This document shows, in pieces, positions 45,257 through 55,452 of a stretch of 64,000 nucleotides of DNA. Within the stretch, counting starts at the first letter, position 1. Each line of letters opens with the position of its first letter. Source of the DNA: Acinetobacter portensis. Lineage in GTDB: Bacteria > Pseudomonadota > Gammaproteobacteria > Pseudomonadales > Moraxellaceae. The translations under genes and the position numbers were made by a program. The notes under the pieces were generated by a model. It was given only the letters and a program-made list of their open reading frames with translations. It had not been told where the DNA came from and ran no database searches. The stretch lies in NCBI RefSeq assembly GCF_023158935.1, contig NZ_CP096120.1, positions 1,488,001 through 1,552,000 on the forward strand, read 5' to 3'.

Positions 45257-46765
45257 TTATTCTTTCGAAATAAATCTTTGGAAGCGTTCATTATCTGATT
45301 TTTCCAATACTTCAGGAGCATCATTTAAAATAACATGTCCACCTTCCATAAATACCACACGATCTGAAACTTTAAACGCAAAGCGCATTTCATGCGTCAC
45401 AATAATCATCGTTAGACCTTCACTTGCTAGCTCTTCAATCACTTTTAATACTTCATTTACCAGCTCTGGATCTAATGCAGACGTTGGTTCATCAAATAAG
45501 ATAATTGAAGGTTGCATTGCCAAAGCTCGAGCAATTGCGACACGTTGTTGTTGCCCTCCCGAAAGTTGGTGCGGATATTTATTGGCATGTTGCTTCATGC
45601 CTACTTTTTCAAGCATCGCAAGTGCTGTAATTTTGCTGTCTAACACTGTTCCTAAGTTATGATACAAAGGCGCAAGCATCACATTTTCTAGAATTGTTTT
45701 ATGCGGAAATAAATTGAAGCTTTGGAAAACCATTCCTACATGAATAATTTGTTTTTTATATTCAGGTGAATGTTCTGTAATTTCCTGATCTTTTAAAAAT
45801 GCTTGCCCGAGTAAATTTACAGTCCCCTTATTTAACGTTTCTAAACCATTTAAAGTACGAATAAGTGTCGTTTTCCCTGAACCAGATGGCCCAATAATTG
45901 AAATAACTTCGCCCCATTTCACATTTAAATTAATCCCTTTTAGAACTTCTTGGTTTCCATAAGATTTATGAATATCTGTTGCTTCGAGTGCATATTCACC
46001 AACTTGCTCTGTTGAAATTTCTTTACGTGCACGTACCGATGCAATAGGAAGCATATTTAAAGGATCATTTTCCTCTAACAAACCTGGTTTACGATTAGTA
46101 ATATCAATTTTTCGTTCAAACCAACCAAGTAACCAACCAAATAAAGTCACAATTAAGACATAGTAAAAGGCAACTGCAAGCATTGTTTCCATCACAAGAA
46201 AGTTTTGCGTATATAAACGTTGCCCAACCAATAAAATTTCAGTTAAAGAAATAACAGAAACTAAAGATGTTAATTTCACAATTGAAACATACTCATTTCC
46301 AAGCGATGGTAATGCAACACGAAATGCTTGTGGAATAACAATAAGACGTTGAATACCTGAATATTTAATACCTAATGCTTTACCTGCTTCAATTTGACCT
46401 TTATGAATTGCTGTTAAACCACCTCTGTGAATTTCTGCAATGTATGCAGCTTCGCTTAAGGTCATCGCAATTAAGCCAGCAATAAATGGCGATGCTAAAA
46501 CAATGCTAGATGCAGGAAAAATTTGCGGTAAATTATATGTAAATACAAGCAATACTAATAACGGCAGGCTTCTAAAAAACCATATATATAAATCACTTGC
46601 CCATGCTACAGCTTTGAATTTGGATTGTTTTGCAAAAGCTAAAATAAAACCTAAAACAATACCAATAACCCAGACTAAAACACTAAGCTCGATCACTGTC
46701 CACGTTGCAAGCCAAAAACTTTTATGTGAAAACAAACTGAATGTGTATGCCCAATTAAAATCCAT
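45257..46765 (-). CDS. Fused amino-acid ABC transporter permease and ATPase
   Basis: This is a single 502-aa polypeptide containing a HisM/GlnP-type permease (residues 1-225, with the EAA loop in [31 protein letters not shown] sequence) joined by a 30-residue linker to a GlnQ-type ATPase (about 255-502). The ATPase shows Walker [10 protein letters not shown], signature LSGGQQQR and Walker [14 protein letters not shown]. Normally these are separate genes. No second permease is present, so the functional unit is probably a homodimer. The two binding proteins nearby are the likely partners. Confidence 0.88.
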   Translation of the reverse strand: MDFNWAYTFSLFSHKSFWLATWTVIELSVLVWVIGIVLGFILAFAKQSKFKAVAWASDLYIWFFRSLPLLVLLVFTYNLPQIFPASSIVLASPFIAGLIAMTLSEAAYIAEIHRGGLTAIHKGQIEAGKALGIKYSGIQRLIVIPQAFRVALPSLGNEYVSIVKLTSLVSVISLTEILLVGQRLYTQNFLVMETMLAVAFYYVLIVTLFGWLLGWFERKIDITNRKPGLLEENDPLNMLPIASVRARKEISTEQVGEYALEATDIHKSYGNQEVLKGINLNVKWGEVISIIGPSGSGKTTLIRTLNGLETLNKGTVNLLGQAFLKDQEITEHSPEYKKQIIHVGMVFQSFNLFPHKTILENVMLAPLYHNLGTVLDSKITALAMLEKVGMKQHANKYPHQLSGGQQQRVAIARALAMQPSIILFDEPTSALDPELVNEVLKVIEELASEGLTMIIVTHEMRFAFKVSDRVVFMEGGHVILNDAPEVLEKSDNERFQRFISKE

Positions 46766-46803
46766 TCAAAACCCCACTTACATGATTCTTATCTCTTACC
46801 TTT

Positions 46804-46839
46804 GTTATATCGGAATTTATGAAAATAAGTAATTTTGAA
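46804..46839 (-). promoter_or_regulatory. Promoter of the permease-ATPase gene with shared upstream element
   Basis: TTCAAAATTACTT (46839-46827), 17 bases, then TATAAC (46809-46804) on the minus strand. This duplicates the promoter at 42434-42399. Confidence 0.65.
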
Positions 46840-46875
46840 AAATTGATGCATTAATATTGTTTTTTTTAAGCAATA

Positions 46876-46905
46876 AAAAAGACCAATATAATAATTGGTC
46901 TTTCA
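46876..46905 (-). terminator. Terminator-like hairpin downstream of the ArgE-like gene
   Basis: AAAGACCAAT / ATTGGTCTTT with a 6-base loop has A- and T-rich flanks. It lies 110 bp beyond the ArgE-like stop. The space between is AT-rich with no gene. Confidence 0.7.
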
Positions 46906-47015
46906 CTTTATAATATAAAATATAATTCAATAATACTTAAAAATTAATTTAAATATAATATTTTTCAATATTTATACAGATAAACATTTATATATACAAG
47001 CACTATTTTAAATAA

Positions 47016-48152
47016 TCATAATTTTAAGCTTATTAATAATTTCTCCAAGAAAGCATCGCATAAATTTAATTGCTCTATAGATACATACTCATCGGGTTTA
47101 TGCGCAACTGCGATATCTCCAGGCCCACAAACCACCACAGGACAATTTAAAGCACCTTGTAACAAACCGCCTTCTGTACCAAATGAAATATTTCCAACAG
47201 ACGTATTTTCAGGTAATAGTTTTTGAATAAATTGAACGGCTTCAATGGTTGAGGATGTTTTTAATCCTGGATACTGATTCACTTCTTCAACATCAATATG
47301 CACTTTAAAATCTTGCTTAATATTTTCAATGATTTGTTGTTGAATATCTTGGCTGCTATCTTGTGCTAAATGCCGAATTTCATAATCTACAACACAGGCG
47401 TTTGGCACAATATTTAATGCCGTTCCCCCTGCAATTTTCCCGACATGTACCGTGGTGTATGGAATATCATAGCCTGTGTCCTGTTGCCCCTGCTCTCTTA
47501 AATATTGCTGAACATTTTGTAAAGACTCTACCAACTTACTTGCTACATGAATGGCATTCACATAATTAGGTGCTAAAGCCGAATGTCCTTCTTCTCCACA
47601 ACATTGTGCTCTAAAGACTGTTTTTCCTTTATGCGCCAATGCAAGTTGCATCATCGTTGGTTCGCCAATCACACACATAATTGGAGAAAGAATGGTGGAT
47701 GCAAGTTGATCTAAAATTCCACGCACCCCAATACAACCAATTTCCTCATCATAAGAAATACATAAATGGAGAGCTCTTTTTAATTCTATTTTTGAAGCTT
47801 TTAGCATGGTAATCACAGCACATGCCAAAAAACCTTTCATATCTGCTGTGCCACGACCGTAAATGTTGCCATCTTTTTGCGTAGCTTCAAATGCAGGTGT
47901 ATTCCACTGTTGCCCTTCTACAGGCACAACATCTGAATGTCCCGATAATAAAATTCCTGCTTGATCTATGGGACCAACACTTGCCAATAAATTTGCTTTA
48001 TTTCGTTCCGAATTAAAATTTAACTCAACAGCAATCTGATTTTGCTCGAACAATTCTTTAATAAATAAAATGAAATCTAAATTGCTCTTATAAGATGTGG
48101 TATCAAATGCTATAAGCTTGGACAAAAGAGCAATACTGTTCAAATCGTTCAT
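47016..48152 (-). CDS. ArgE/DapE-type M20 deacylase (acetylornithine deacetylase-like)
   Basis: This is a 378-aa di-zinc M20 amidohydrolase. Metal ligands appear in SGHSDVVPVEG, GTADMKGFLA, YDEEIGC (general base and ligand) and IGEPTMM, with the terminal His in CGPGDIAVAHKPDE. It is closest in pattern to ArgE. The setting (DUF1028, RidA, LysR, amino-acid transporter) suggests catabolic removal of an N-acyl group from an imported compound, not arginine biosynthesis. AGGAGG precedes the ATG at 48152, which lies just after the regulator stop. Confidence 0.85.
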   Translation of the reverse strand: MNDLNSIALLSKLIAFDTTSYKSNLDFILFIKELFEQNQIAVELNFNSERNKANLLASVGPIDQAGILLSGHSDVVPVEGQQWNTPAFEATQKDGNIYGRGTADMKGFLACAVITMLKASKIELKRALHLCISYDEEIGCIGVRGILDQLASTILSPIMCVIGEPTMMQLALAHKGKTVFRAQCCGEEGHSALAPNYVNAIHVASKLVESLQNVQQYLREQGQQDTGYDIPYTTVHVGKIAGGTALNIVPNACVVDYEIRHLAQDSSQDIQQQIIENIKQDFKVHIDVEEVNQYPGLKTSSTIEAVQFIQKLLPENTSVGNISFGTEGGLLQGALNCPVVVCGPGDIAVAHKPDEYVSIEQLNLCDAFLEKLLISLKL

Positions 48153-48156
48153 CAAT

Positions 48157-49137
48157 TTAAACCTCCTCTGCTACACGCTTCATGCGCACATGCGGATCGA
48201 AGAAATGTGCATCTCCCATTCCAGGAATATATTGATTAGATAAAAATGCCCGACAACGGCTAATAAATGCCTGACATACTGTATTTAAAGTTGCATTTTT
48301 TGCTGTGGCTAATCCTATTTTCATAGGACGATGTTCACCTGCTAAACGCAAACGAACAAGCCGTTTTCCATCGAGTGAATAATTATTTTTTGGACGTACA
48401 TTTAAAATGGTATAACCCAAATTATTCGCAACCATTGAACGTACAACATCTACATGTCGAGATGAATGTGCAACCTGCGGACTTAATTTGTGATTACGAA
48501 ACAGCGAAATAAAATAGTCATTACTAAATGGCATATCTAGCAACACCATTGGATGTTCCGCTAACTCTTCCAAAGTTACCGCAACATTTTTTGCAAGTGG
48601 ATGTGCTTCACTGACCAATACATGCGGTGGTAAAACAGCTAAAGATTCAAAATTCACTAAGTCATGATCAATATTTAAATCGTAAGTTAAAACGACATCC
48701 AACTCATTTCGAACCAAGCTATTTAATAAAACTTGTTGATCATCTTCACATAATTCTAAATTGACACTTTTATATAAATTCGTAAAACCATGAATAATTT
48801 CTGCATAAATCATTGGAGAAAATGCACTAAAACATCCTAGTTTTAATGGTCCACGAATAGACCCTGAAAAGTCTGCTGCTAAAGAATATAAGTTCCCCGC
48901 CTGACTTAAAATGTATTTGCATTCCTGCATAACTTTTTCGCCAATTGCTGTAACGCTTAAACCTTTAGCATGTTGACGAATAAAAAGCTGAACCTGTAAT
49001 TCCGATTCTATATGTGCAATTGCGGCTGAAATAGAAGGTGAAGAAACATGTATTTTCTCTGAAGCAATAATAATGCTACCGCTTTCAGCGGTAGCAACGA
49101 AATATTGCATTTGACGTAATGAAATTCTGTTTAGCAC
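48157..49137 (-). CDS. LysR-type transcriptional regulator
   Basis: This is a LysR-family regulator of about 326 aa. The N-terminal winged helix (ISLRQMQYFVATAESGS, then VSSPSISAAIAHIESEL) precedes an effector domain. The C-terminal 25 residues, rich in His/Arg (FFDPHVRMKR), extend past the usual end. The GTG at 49137 is chosen because AAGGA lies seven bases upstream; a GTG at 49158 is possible. It sits inside the RidA-DUF1028-LysR-ArgE operon and is a likely controller of it and of the transporter promoters. Confidence 0.85.
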   Translation of the reverse strand: MLNRISLRQMQYFVATAESGSIIIASEKIHVSSPSISAAIAHIESELQVQLFIRQHAKGLSVTAIGEKVMQECKYILSQAGNLYSLAADFSGSIRGPLKLGCFSAFSPMIYAEIIHGFTNLYKSVNLELCEDDQQVLLNSLVRNELDVVLTYDLNIDHDLVNFESLAVLPPHVLVSEAHPLAKNVAVTLEELAEHPMVLLDMPFSNDYFISLFRNHKLSPQVAHSSRHVDVVRSMVANNLGYTILNVRPKNNYSLDGKRLVRLRLAGEHRPMKIGLATAKNATLNTVCQAFISRCRAFLSNQYIPGMGDAHFFDPHVRMKRVAEEV

Positions 49138-49169
49138 TGTTGCATCCTTAATAAACACTCAGTGAAGAA

Positions 49170-49841
49170 TTATTCGTCGCCTGGTACTCCATAACTTGGA
49201 GAACTTAATGGATTTAATGCCCGAACAACATAATCTTCAACTTGTGGTTCATAAACTTTCCAAAGTTGATACAAGTCTTCAATTGGAGTTTCCGACCAAT
49301 CAACTCGTAAATTAATTACAGGCCATTCAAGTTTATCGACCACTAAAAGACCTGCAGAATGAACTGGACCCGCTTCTCCACCTACTGCCAAACCTGCTTG
49401 TAGCGCAATCATCAAACGTTCAGCCAAACTTCCCGTCGCTTGATGAAAGGCATCTACCATTGCTTTTGGAACATCTTCATTTTCAAGAAGATTTCCTGCA
49501 CCAACAGCATGTTCACCAATGCACTGCGAATGAACACCTAATGTATGCTTGCCACTAAATGCGGCAGGTTTTTCGTTTGAATTGATCACTGAAAGCTGAC
49601 GATACTCAATAAAGTCAGTATTTTTGACCAATTCTGCAATAGATTCTTCTGGAGCCAGATCATACTTGATCATATCTAGCAAAATGTTTGCCAAGTATGG
49701 ATCTGTAATGTTCTGAGATGTAGCAACACCTACACCTGCTTTTGCCTGAATGCACCGCGCTGCAACAGCTGGAGAGGAAGAGCTAATCGCTCCTCCAAAT
49801 TGCCCCGTTTTATGGCAACGGGCAATAATTGAAAATGTCAT
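49170..49841 (-). CDS. DUF1028 family protein (Ntn-hydrolase-like)
   Basis: This is a 223-aa protein of the DUF1028 family, reported as related to N-terminal nucleophile hydrolases. The ATG at 49841 (AAGGAAG upstream) makes Thr the second residue (MTFSIIARC), so removal of Met would expose a Thr nucleophile. GGEAGPVHSAGLLVVD is the conserved late motif. Enzyme activity is unproven in the family. Neighbouring M20 deacylase and RidA genes suggest amide or imine chemistry on an amino-acid derivative. Confidence 0.8.
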   Translation of the reverse strand: MTFSIIARCHKTGQFGGAISSSSPAVAARCIQAKAGVGVATSQNITDPYLANILLDMIKYDLAPEESIAELVKNTDFIEYRQLSVINSNEKPAAFSGKHTLGVHSQCIGEHAVGAGNLLENEDVPKAMVDAFHQATGSLAERLMIALQAGLAVGGEAGPVHSAGLLVVDKLEWPVINLRVDWSETPIEDLYQLWKVYEPQVEDYVVRALNPLSSPSYGVPGDE

Positions 49842-49859
49842 CGACAACTTCCTTTATTT

Positions 49860-50276
49860 TTATTTGTCTGGAATCACTGCTGTTGCATCAATTTCGACCA
49901 ACCATTCAGGTCGAGCGAGTGCTGAAACCACAATTCCTGTTGATACTGGGAAAACACCTTTCAACCATTTTCCTACAACACGGTAAACATCTTCACGGTA
50001 ACGAGGGTCAATAATATAAATTGTGATTTTGCAAATATCTTCTAATTCGCCACCAGCTTCTTCGAGTAACATTTTAATGTTGTACATCGCTTGCTCAGCT
50101 TGACCTGCCACATCACCAATACACACGCTTTCTGATGTATCTAAATTTTGACCAATTTGTCCGCGTAAAAATACCGTACTGCCTCGTGCTACAACAGCTT
50201 GGCATAAATCGTTATCTAAGTTTTGTTCTGGGTAAGTTACTTTTGTATTGAAAGTTCTAATGCGTGTATGTTTCAT
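49860..50276 (-). CDS. RidA/YjgF family imine deaminase-like protein
   Basis: This is a 138-aa RidA-family protein. The trimer core pattern is visible (VFLRGQIGQNLDT, QAEQAMYNIKMLLEEAGGELEDICKIT), and the substrate-binding Arg is probably in SALARPEWLVEIDAT. It has 8-10 residues more than E. coli RidA. It is first in the four-gene operon, so it may hydrolyse a pathway-specific imine or 2-aminoacrylate-like intermediate. A housekeeping role is less likely because of the linkage. Confidence 0.88.
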   Translation of the reverse strand: MKHTRIRTFNTKVTYPEQNLDNDLCQAVVARGSTVFLRGQIGQNLDTSESVCIGDVAGQAEQAMYNIKMLLEEAGGELEDICKITIYIIDPRYREDVYRVVGKWLKGVFPVSTGIVVSALARPEWLVEIDATAVIPDK

Positions 50277-50448
50277 TTGAGATGTTCCTCTTTTCGGTAC
50301 AATCTCAGTATGAATTAAAGATGAATTAAGGCAATTTCCCTTTTCCGTGGCATTAATTCAAGTTTTCCTTATTAATATTTATTATCACGCCTAATACGTA
50401 AATGACTCGAATATCGTTTATTTAAATGGTTTTTAAAATGCAAAAAGC

Positions 50449-50512
50449 ACTGAGAAGTTATTCTTCTAAGTGCTTGAAAAAAATGAGCTACACGATATAG
50501 CTCATTTTTTTT
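50449..50512. terminator. Two tandem hairpins between ridA and phnX
   Basis: The first (AAGCACT..AGTGCTT) is imperfect. The second (50477-50490 with 50498-50511) has a perfect 14-bp stem, AAAAAAATGAGCTA, with a T-run. It ends the leftward phosphonate operon. Confidence 0.8.
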
Positions 50513-50562
50513 AAAGATAAAGTTATAGAATTACATCAATCAATAATTTTAAAATCTTTGTA

Positions 50563-51372
50563 TTAAGGTTTTTCACCTTTATTTAAACGTGCTTCAATTT
50601 GATCAAGTACTTTTGGTAAATCAGCGATTGTGTCAATTACATAATGTGCGCCGCTACTTTGCATTTTGCTATACGCTGTTACTTTAAGTTGCTCTTGTTC
50701 TTCGCTTGAACAGTTCTGCCAATCTTGATATGACAAGCCTACTTCATTACCGCTCACCGCAAGTCCAACCGTCCAACAACCTGCATTAAGTCCTTCATGA
50801 ATTCCCACAACCGTATCATCCACTTTCACTACAGTTTTAATATCAGATACATTCAATTGAATAAGATTTTTCCATAACATATCTGGATATGGACGACCAC
50901 GTGTTACATCACTCGCTGTCACAATACAATCTGGCACATAACCTTGTTGCGCAGCTTTTTCAATTAATTCTGGCATCATCATGCTTGCATAACCTGTATT
51001 ACTACCAATTTTAATATTACGCGCACGTAAATCTTTAAAGGTTTCTAATGCACCCGGAATTAAATCTGAACATTGTGGAACAGCCTTAAGTTGATAAGGA
51101 ATAAAGTCTTGATACAAGCGGTCAATATCTGCTTCATTTGCAGGCTGACCATGCACGACTTTCCATGCTTCAGCAATACGTGGCATGTTTAATAACGCTG
51201 CAATATGATCACGTTTTTCCAAACCCATTGGCGCACGTGCTTCACTCACTTCAATTTCAACACCTTGATCTAAAAACAAACGCTGAAATGCTAAAATTGG
51301 CGCACAAGAACCAAAATCAACAGTAGTACCAGCCCAGTCAAAAATAATAGCTGTGATAGGTGATGTATTCAT
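50563..51372 (-). CDS. phnX: Phosphonoacetaldehyde hydrolase PhnX
   Basis: This HAD-superfamily enzyme cleaves the C-P bond of phosphonoacetaldehyde to acetaldehyde and phosphate. With the ATG at 51372 the catalytic nucleophile is Asp12 (FDWAGTTVDF) and the Schiff-base lysine is Lys53 (GLEKRDH), exactly the positions of characterised PhnX. VDDTVVGIHEG is the metal-binding motif. The frame is open upstream to 51480, but that extension overlaps the phnW end and lacks the AGAG seen before 51372. It is the last gene of the aminoethylphosphonate operon. Confidence 0.95.
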   Translation of the reverse strand: MNTSPITAIIFDWAGTTVDFGSCAPILAFQRLFLDQGVEIEVSEARAPMGLEKRDHIAALLNMPRIAEAWKVVHGQPANEADIDRLYQDFIPYQLKAVPQCSDLIPGALETFKDLRARNIKIGSNTGYASMMMPELIEKAAQQGYVPDCIVTASDVTRGRPYPDMLWKNLIQLNVSDIKTVVKVDDTVVGIHEGLNAGCWTVGLAVSGNEVGLSYQDWQNCSSEEQEQLKVTAYSKMQSSGAHYVIDTIADLPKVLDQIEARLNKGEKP

Positions 51373-51409
51373 GTTTTTTCTCTTTAAATTAAATATGGAT
51401 AAGTTGGGC

Positions 51410-52522
51410 TTAGACGTTTGCGCGATAGCGTGTAATGGCTTGTAAAAGGCGTTCAATATCATCAAGATAAACTTCACCAATATTACCTATACGGAAGCAT
51501 GCTAAATCACTGATTTTTCCCGGATAAATTACAAATCCTGTGCTTTTCAGATGGTAATAAAATGCCTCAAAACTAAAATCATCTTCAGGGTATAAAAAAG
51601 TAGTGATAATTGGAGATTGATATTTGTTTTGTTCAATCACACACTTAAACCCTAGCGCTTGCATACCTTTCGCTAAAGTATTTTGACTTGTTAAATAGCG
51701 TTGGTAACGTGCAGCAATGCCACCTTCTTGTTCTAATTCTAATAAAGCATAATGAAAAGCATGAACCACATGCGTTGGTGATGTAAAACGCCATTTTCCT
51801 TGTTGCTGTTCCATCGTGAACCATTGATCGTACAAATCTAAGCTCACTGAACGTGCCTGACCTTGGCACTTTTCTAGCTGTTCACGTTTTGCCAATACAA
51901 AACCAAAACCAGGTACGCCTTGAATACATTTATTTGCGCTTGAAATAAGGAAATCAATGTTCCAATCGGCAATATCAAGTGGTACACCGCCAAATGAACT
52001 CATAGCATCAACAATCCAAACTTTGCCTTGAGCTTTAACTAAAGCACCAATCTCTTGAATTGGATTAAGCATGCCTGTTGTCGTTTCACAGTGTACACAT
52101 GCCACATGGGTAATGCTTGTATCAGATAAAGTCGTAGCAATTTCATCTAAATTTGGAACTTCGGTTTCCGCATAGGCTAATTCAACCACATTAAGCTTTA
52201 AACGCTTAGCCATTTGCACCATACGTGCGCCATATGCACCATTATTAATAATTAAAATTTTGCCATTTTCAGGTACACAAGTACCCAAAACCGCTTCTAC
52301 TGAAAAGCTACCACTGCCTTGCATCAACACGGCTGTGTAGGCATCAACCTGAGTAGTCGCAAGCGCAACTAAGCGTTGACGAATATCTTGAACTAACTGA
52401 TTGTATTCTTGATCCCACGTACACCAATCACGTTGCATAGCACTACGTACACCACGTGAGGTAGATAAAGGACCTGGCGTCAGTAATAAATATTGGTTCT
52501 CTAGCTCAATTTTTGCGTTCAT
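51410..52522 (-). CDS. phnW: 2-aminoethylphosphonate:pyruvate aminotransferase PhnW
   Basis: This class V PLP aminotransferase converts 2-aminoethylphosphonate and pyruvate to phosphonoacetaldehyde and alanine. [21 protein letters not shown] is the conserved opening. The PLP lysine is Lys198 in [14 protein letters not shown]. It is 370 aa, the family length. It lies 17 bp downstream of the FAD oxidoreductase gene and 37 bp upstream of phnX, so the two-step C-P cleavage route is complete. Confidence 0.95.
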   Translation of the reverse strand: MNAKIELENQYLLLTPGPLSTSRGVRSAMQRDWCTWDQEYNQLVQDIRQRLVALATTQVDAYTAVLMQGSGSFSVEAVLGTCVPENGKILIINNGAYGARMVQMAKRLKLNVVELAYAETEVPNLDEIATTLSDTSITHVACVHCETTTGMLNPIQEIGALVKAQGKVWIVDAMSSFGGVPLDIADWNIDFLISSANKCIQGVPGFGFVLAKREQLEKCQGQARSVSLDLYDQWFTMEQQQGKWRFTSPTHVVHAFHYALLELEQEGGIAARYQRYLTSQNTLAKGMQALGFKCVIEQNKYQSPIITTFLYPEDDFSFEAFYYHLKSTGFVIYPGKISDLACFRIGNIGEVYLDDIERLLQAITRYRANV

Positions 52523-52539
52523 GATTGATTATTCCTAAA

Positions 52540-53685
52540 TTAAAAAATATGTTGTTGTAATTGATGTTTGATCCAACCGGGACCTGTAGTCATCCCTTTC
52601 CCTGCAATGGCATTTGCCAAATAAATATTCGATTCTGCTTCTAAGAAACAGGCTGATTGTTCAGGATGAGATAAATACTGCCCTTGCCAACGCTTAAGTA
52701 ATGGTGGCAATTTAAATCCGAGTTGATCAGCACAATAAGTCTGAATAAATTGATAAATCTGTTCTTGCTGCTCAAATAATGCAGCTTCATCTAATGCGGT
52801 ATATTCATGACTATCGCCAACAATAATTTGCCCAAGATGGTTTTGTTTGAGTAAGACGTGAATGCCATAGCGTTTCACAATTTCATCTTGTGGCTCAGCT
52901 AATAAATCTTGAAAACTTGGACAAATTGAAAATCCAGGATAGCGTGCAATCGATAAACCTGAATAAATTGAAGCATTTAATTGATACGGAAGTGCTTCCG
53001 TAATTGCCATATTTAAATGGCAACGTTGTACACCTAAATTTTGTAATGCTTTTGGATAAAGAATCTCAGTGGTTGCCCCATGACAAATCAGTAATTTTTT
53101 TGCCTCAAAGCATTCGCCTGTCGCCAATTGAATCTGAGTCGTTCCATGATCTGAATATGCTTTCACTACACAAGCACTTTGGTAAACCTCAACGCCAATT
53201 TGCTTGGCATAATCCGTTAAGCGCAAAGCGGCTTGGTCTGGCTCTAAGCTATATTCATCGTCTAAGGTTAATGCACCATATAGCGCTGCATCTGCATTCA
53301 AGTAAGAATATCGTTCTAACAAAGTCTCTCGATTAAGATATTTTGCATGAATATTGTATTGCGCTGCTTCTTGTTGAAATTCCTGTAAAACTTTTGCTTG
53401 TAAACTATTCGTTGCTAAATATAAGCCTGTACGTTTATTGCAGGAAATATCCATCTGATTTTGAATCGAGTTATAAAATTCCAAACTGTCTTTGGCATAG
53501 ACATTCCAACAATCATCAGGACGACTGAGCGTTGCACTTCCTAATATTCCAAAATTACGTCGTGTTGCACCAATTGGCGTTGGATCTTTTTCAAAAAGTT
53601 TAACGCTTAAACCCTGTTGTTTTGCTTGAATTGCGGCTGAGAGTCCTAAAATCCCTCCGCCAACAATATGTAAATCAGTCATCAT
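52540..53685 (-). CDS. FAD-dependent oxidoreductase of phosphonate operons (TIGR03364 type)
   Basis: This is a 381-aa DAO-like flavoenzyme with GGGILG at residues 9-14 and a C-terminal NAIAGKGMTTGPGW motif that contacts the flavin. The family is repeatedly found next to phnW. Recently studied relatives (called Pbf FAD enzymes) oxidise aminoethylphosphonate or its N-methyl form to phosphonoacetaldehyde, so it may let the cell use methylated or otherwise modified aminoethylphosphonates. Which substrate this copy uses cannot be told from sequence by eye. Confidence 0.85.
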   Translation of the reverse strand: MMTDLHIVGGGILGLSAAIQAKQQGLSVKLFEKDPTPIGATRRNFGILGSATLSRPDDCWNVYAKDSLEFYNSIQNQMDISCNKRTGLYLATNSLQAKVLQEFQQEAAQYNIHAKYLNRETLLERYSYLNADAALYGALTLDDEYSLEPDQAALRLTDYAKQIGVEVYQSACVVKAYSDHGTTQIQLATGECFEAKKLLICHGATTEILYPKALQNLGVQRCHLNMAITEALPYQLNASIYSGLSIARYPGFSICPSFQDLLAEPQDEIVKRYGIHVLLKQNHLGQIIVGDSHEYTALDEAALFEQQEQIYQFIQTYCADQLGFKLPPLLKRWQGQYLSHPEQSACFLEAESNIYLANAIAGKGMTTGPGWIKHQLQQHIF

Positions 53686-53739
53686 AATTATGTTCTAACT
53701 TCAATTAATCTATCTAAATATCTAAGGGTTGAGTCTTTT

Positions 53740-55452
53740 TTATGCGGAGTTACGTTCGCGCCAACGCTCTGTACGGCTTAAATACTTTTTACTAAAAGCC
53801 CAATGCAGTAACTTCACTAAGCAAGATGTCAATAGAATCACTACGCTTAAAGCCACAGCAGAAACGGTATCTCCAGCATCATCCATATTTAAAATATCGA
53901 CAGCAGCTAAACTGGTTTCTGGTGAATATAGAAAAATAGCAGCAGATACAGTGGTCATTGCATTAACAAACAAGTACACCCAAACATCACCTAAAGCAGG
54001 CAACATGATTGGAATATAAACTTTAGACAATAATTTAAAACGTGATGCACCCAAAGTCGCAGCAGCATGATCAAGTTGTTGCGGAATTTGTTGCATGCTT
54101 TGAGTTAAGGTTAAATGTGGCACAGTGTAGTAATGCATTAAGGTTGAAATGACTAACAACGTCATCGTACCGTAAAGCACCGCCAAAGGATTCGCAGGAT
54201 TATTAAAAAATAGAATATATGCGATACCTAATACTAAGCCCGGAATGGCAAGTGGTAATAAAGCCAACATGCGAACATACTGTTTTAATTGTGCAGATGT
54301 ATTAAGACGTTCAATTGACCATACTGTTATAAAAATCAAGAACGTTCCTACTACACTCGTCCAAAAGGCCAGTTGTAAAGAATTCCAATAACTGCTCCAA
54401 CCGCCATTCACATATTCAAAACGATAGTGAATTAAAGTTAGCGACAAATCATACGGCCAGTAGCGAATTAGAGATGCCAAAATTGCAGTAATCAAAATAA
54501 GTAAGATGCTTCCCGCAACAACACTACAAAATCCTAATAAAAACTTATCAAAAATTGGATGCTTCGGCATTTGGTAAGGTTCAGCGATATTTTGCTGACG
54601 AAGTTGTTGACGGCTGGCTTGATAACGATCAATAAAAAAGGCAAATAAGGCAGGACATAGCAGTAAAATTGAAATTACCGCGCCCATATTTAAATTTTGT
54701 TGCCCAATAATTTGCTTATAAACATCAAGTGCCATCATATTAAATGAGCCACCAATGACTTTTGGAATACCAAAGTCAGTAACTACATAAGTGAATGCAA
54801 CTAAGCTTGCACTTACAATACCGTACTGAATTGCTGGGCGTGTCACATGCCAATGGGTCTGCATGGTATTTTTACCAAGTGTTTGCGAAGCTTCAATTAA
54901 ACGGCGATCCACTTGACGAAATGCACCCAACATCAAAATGAATACGGCGGGAAATAACCAAAAGCAATAACTAATTAAAATACCAATTGGGCCGTAAATA
55001 TTAATATCACCTAAGATATCTTTGAGCACACCTTGTTGCCCAAATAAGTACACCAAAGCTAAAGCAGGTAAAATTGACGGTGCTAAAATTGGTAAAAAGG
55101 CAATTGCTTTAAACCATGCTTTCCCTGGCATTTGAGTGTTACTAATTGCAAAGGCATAAATACCTGCCACAGGCACAGTAATTAAAATAGCAAGTACCGC
55201 AATCCATAGAGAATTGCCAATTGATGACATCAAAGCTGGATTAGAAAAATAATTACTAAAATTATCCCAACCAATAAAATTGGCATCTGCATCTAAAAAA
55301 GCACCGCGTAACAATAAAAGCAATGGAACAAGCAAGCACAAGGTAAAAATTGTTGCGACTACGCCTAACAACACATTGGCACGTAATGAAAAATAACTGC
55401 GTTTATATGTGCCATTTTTAAGAATCGAAGTCGCTGTATTTGTAGTTAGCAT
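53740..55452 (-). CDS. 2-aminoethylphosphonate ABC transporter fused permease (PhnU2 type)
   Basis: This is a 570-aa inner-membrane protein built of two MetI-type permease units (about residues 25-290 and 320-560), each with six or so helices and an EAA-like loop (IEASQTLGKNTMQTHWHVTRP and AAATLGASRFKLLSKVYIPI). It therefore replaces separate PhnU and PhnV. It overlaps the ATPase gene by 7 bp. The pairing with PhnS/PhnT-like genes and phnW supports the substrate. Confidence 0.88.
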   Translation of the reverse strand: MLTTNTATSILKNGTYKRSYFSLRANVLLGVVATIFTLCLLVPLLLLLRGAFLDADANFIGWDNFSNYFSNPALMSSIGNSLWIAVLAILITVPVAGIYAFAISNTQMPGKAWFKAIAFLPILAPSILPALALVYLFGQQGVLKDILGDINIYGPIGILISYCFWLFPAVFILMLGAFRQVDRRLIEASQTLGKNTMQTHWHVTRPAIQYGIVSASLVAFTYVVTDFGIPKVIGGSFNMMALDVYKQIIGQQNLNMGAVISILLLCPALFAFFIDRYQASRQQLRQQNIAEPYQMPKHPIFDKFLLGFCSVVAGSILLILITAILASLIRYWPYDLSLTLIHYRFEYVNGGWSSYWNSLQLAFWTSVVGTFLIFITVWSIERLNTSAQLKQYVRMLALLPLAIPGLVLGIAYILFFNNPANPLAVLYGTMTLLVISTLMHYYTVPHLTLTQSMQQIPQQLDHAAATLGASRFKLLSKVYIPIMLPALGDVWVYLFVNAMTTVSAAIFLYSPETSLAAVDILNMDDAGDTVSAVALSVVILLTSCLVKLLHWAFSKKYLSRTERWRERNSA

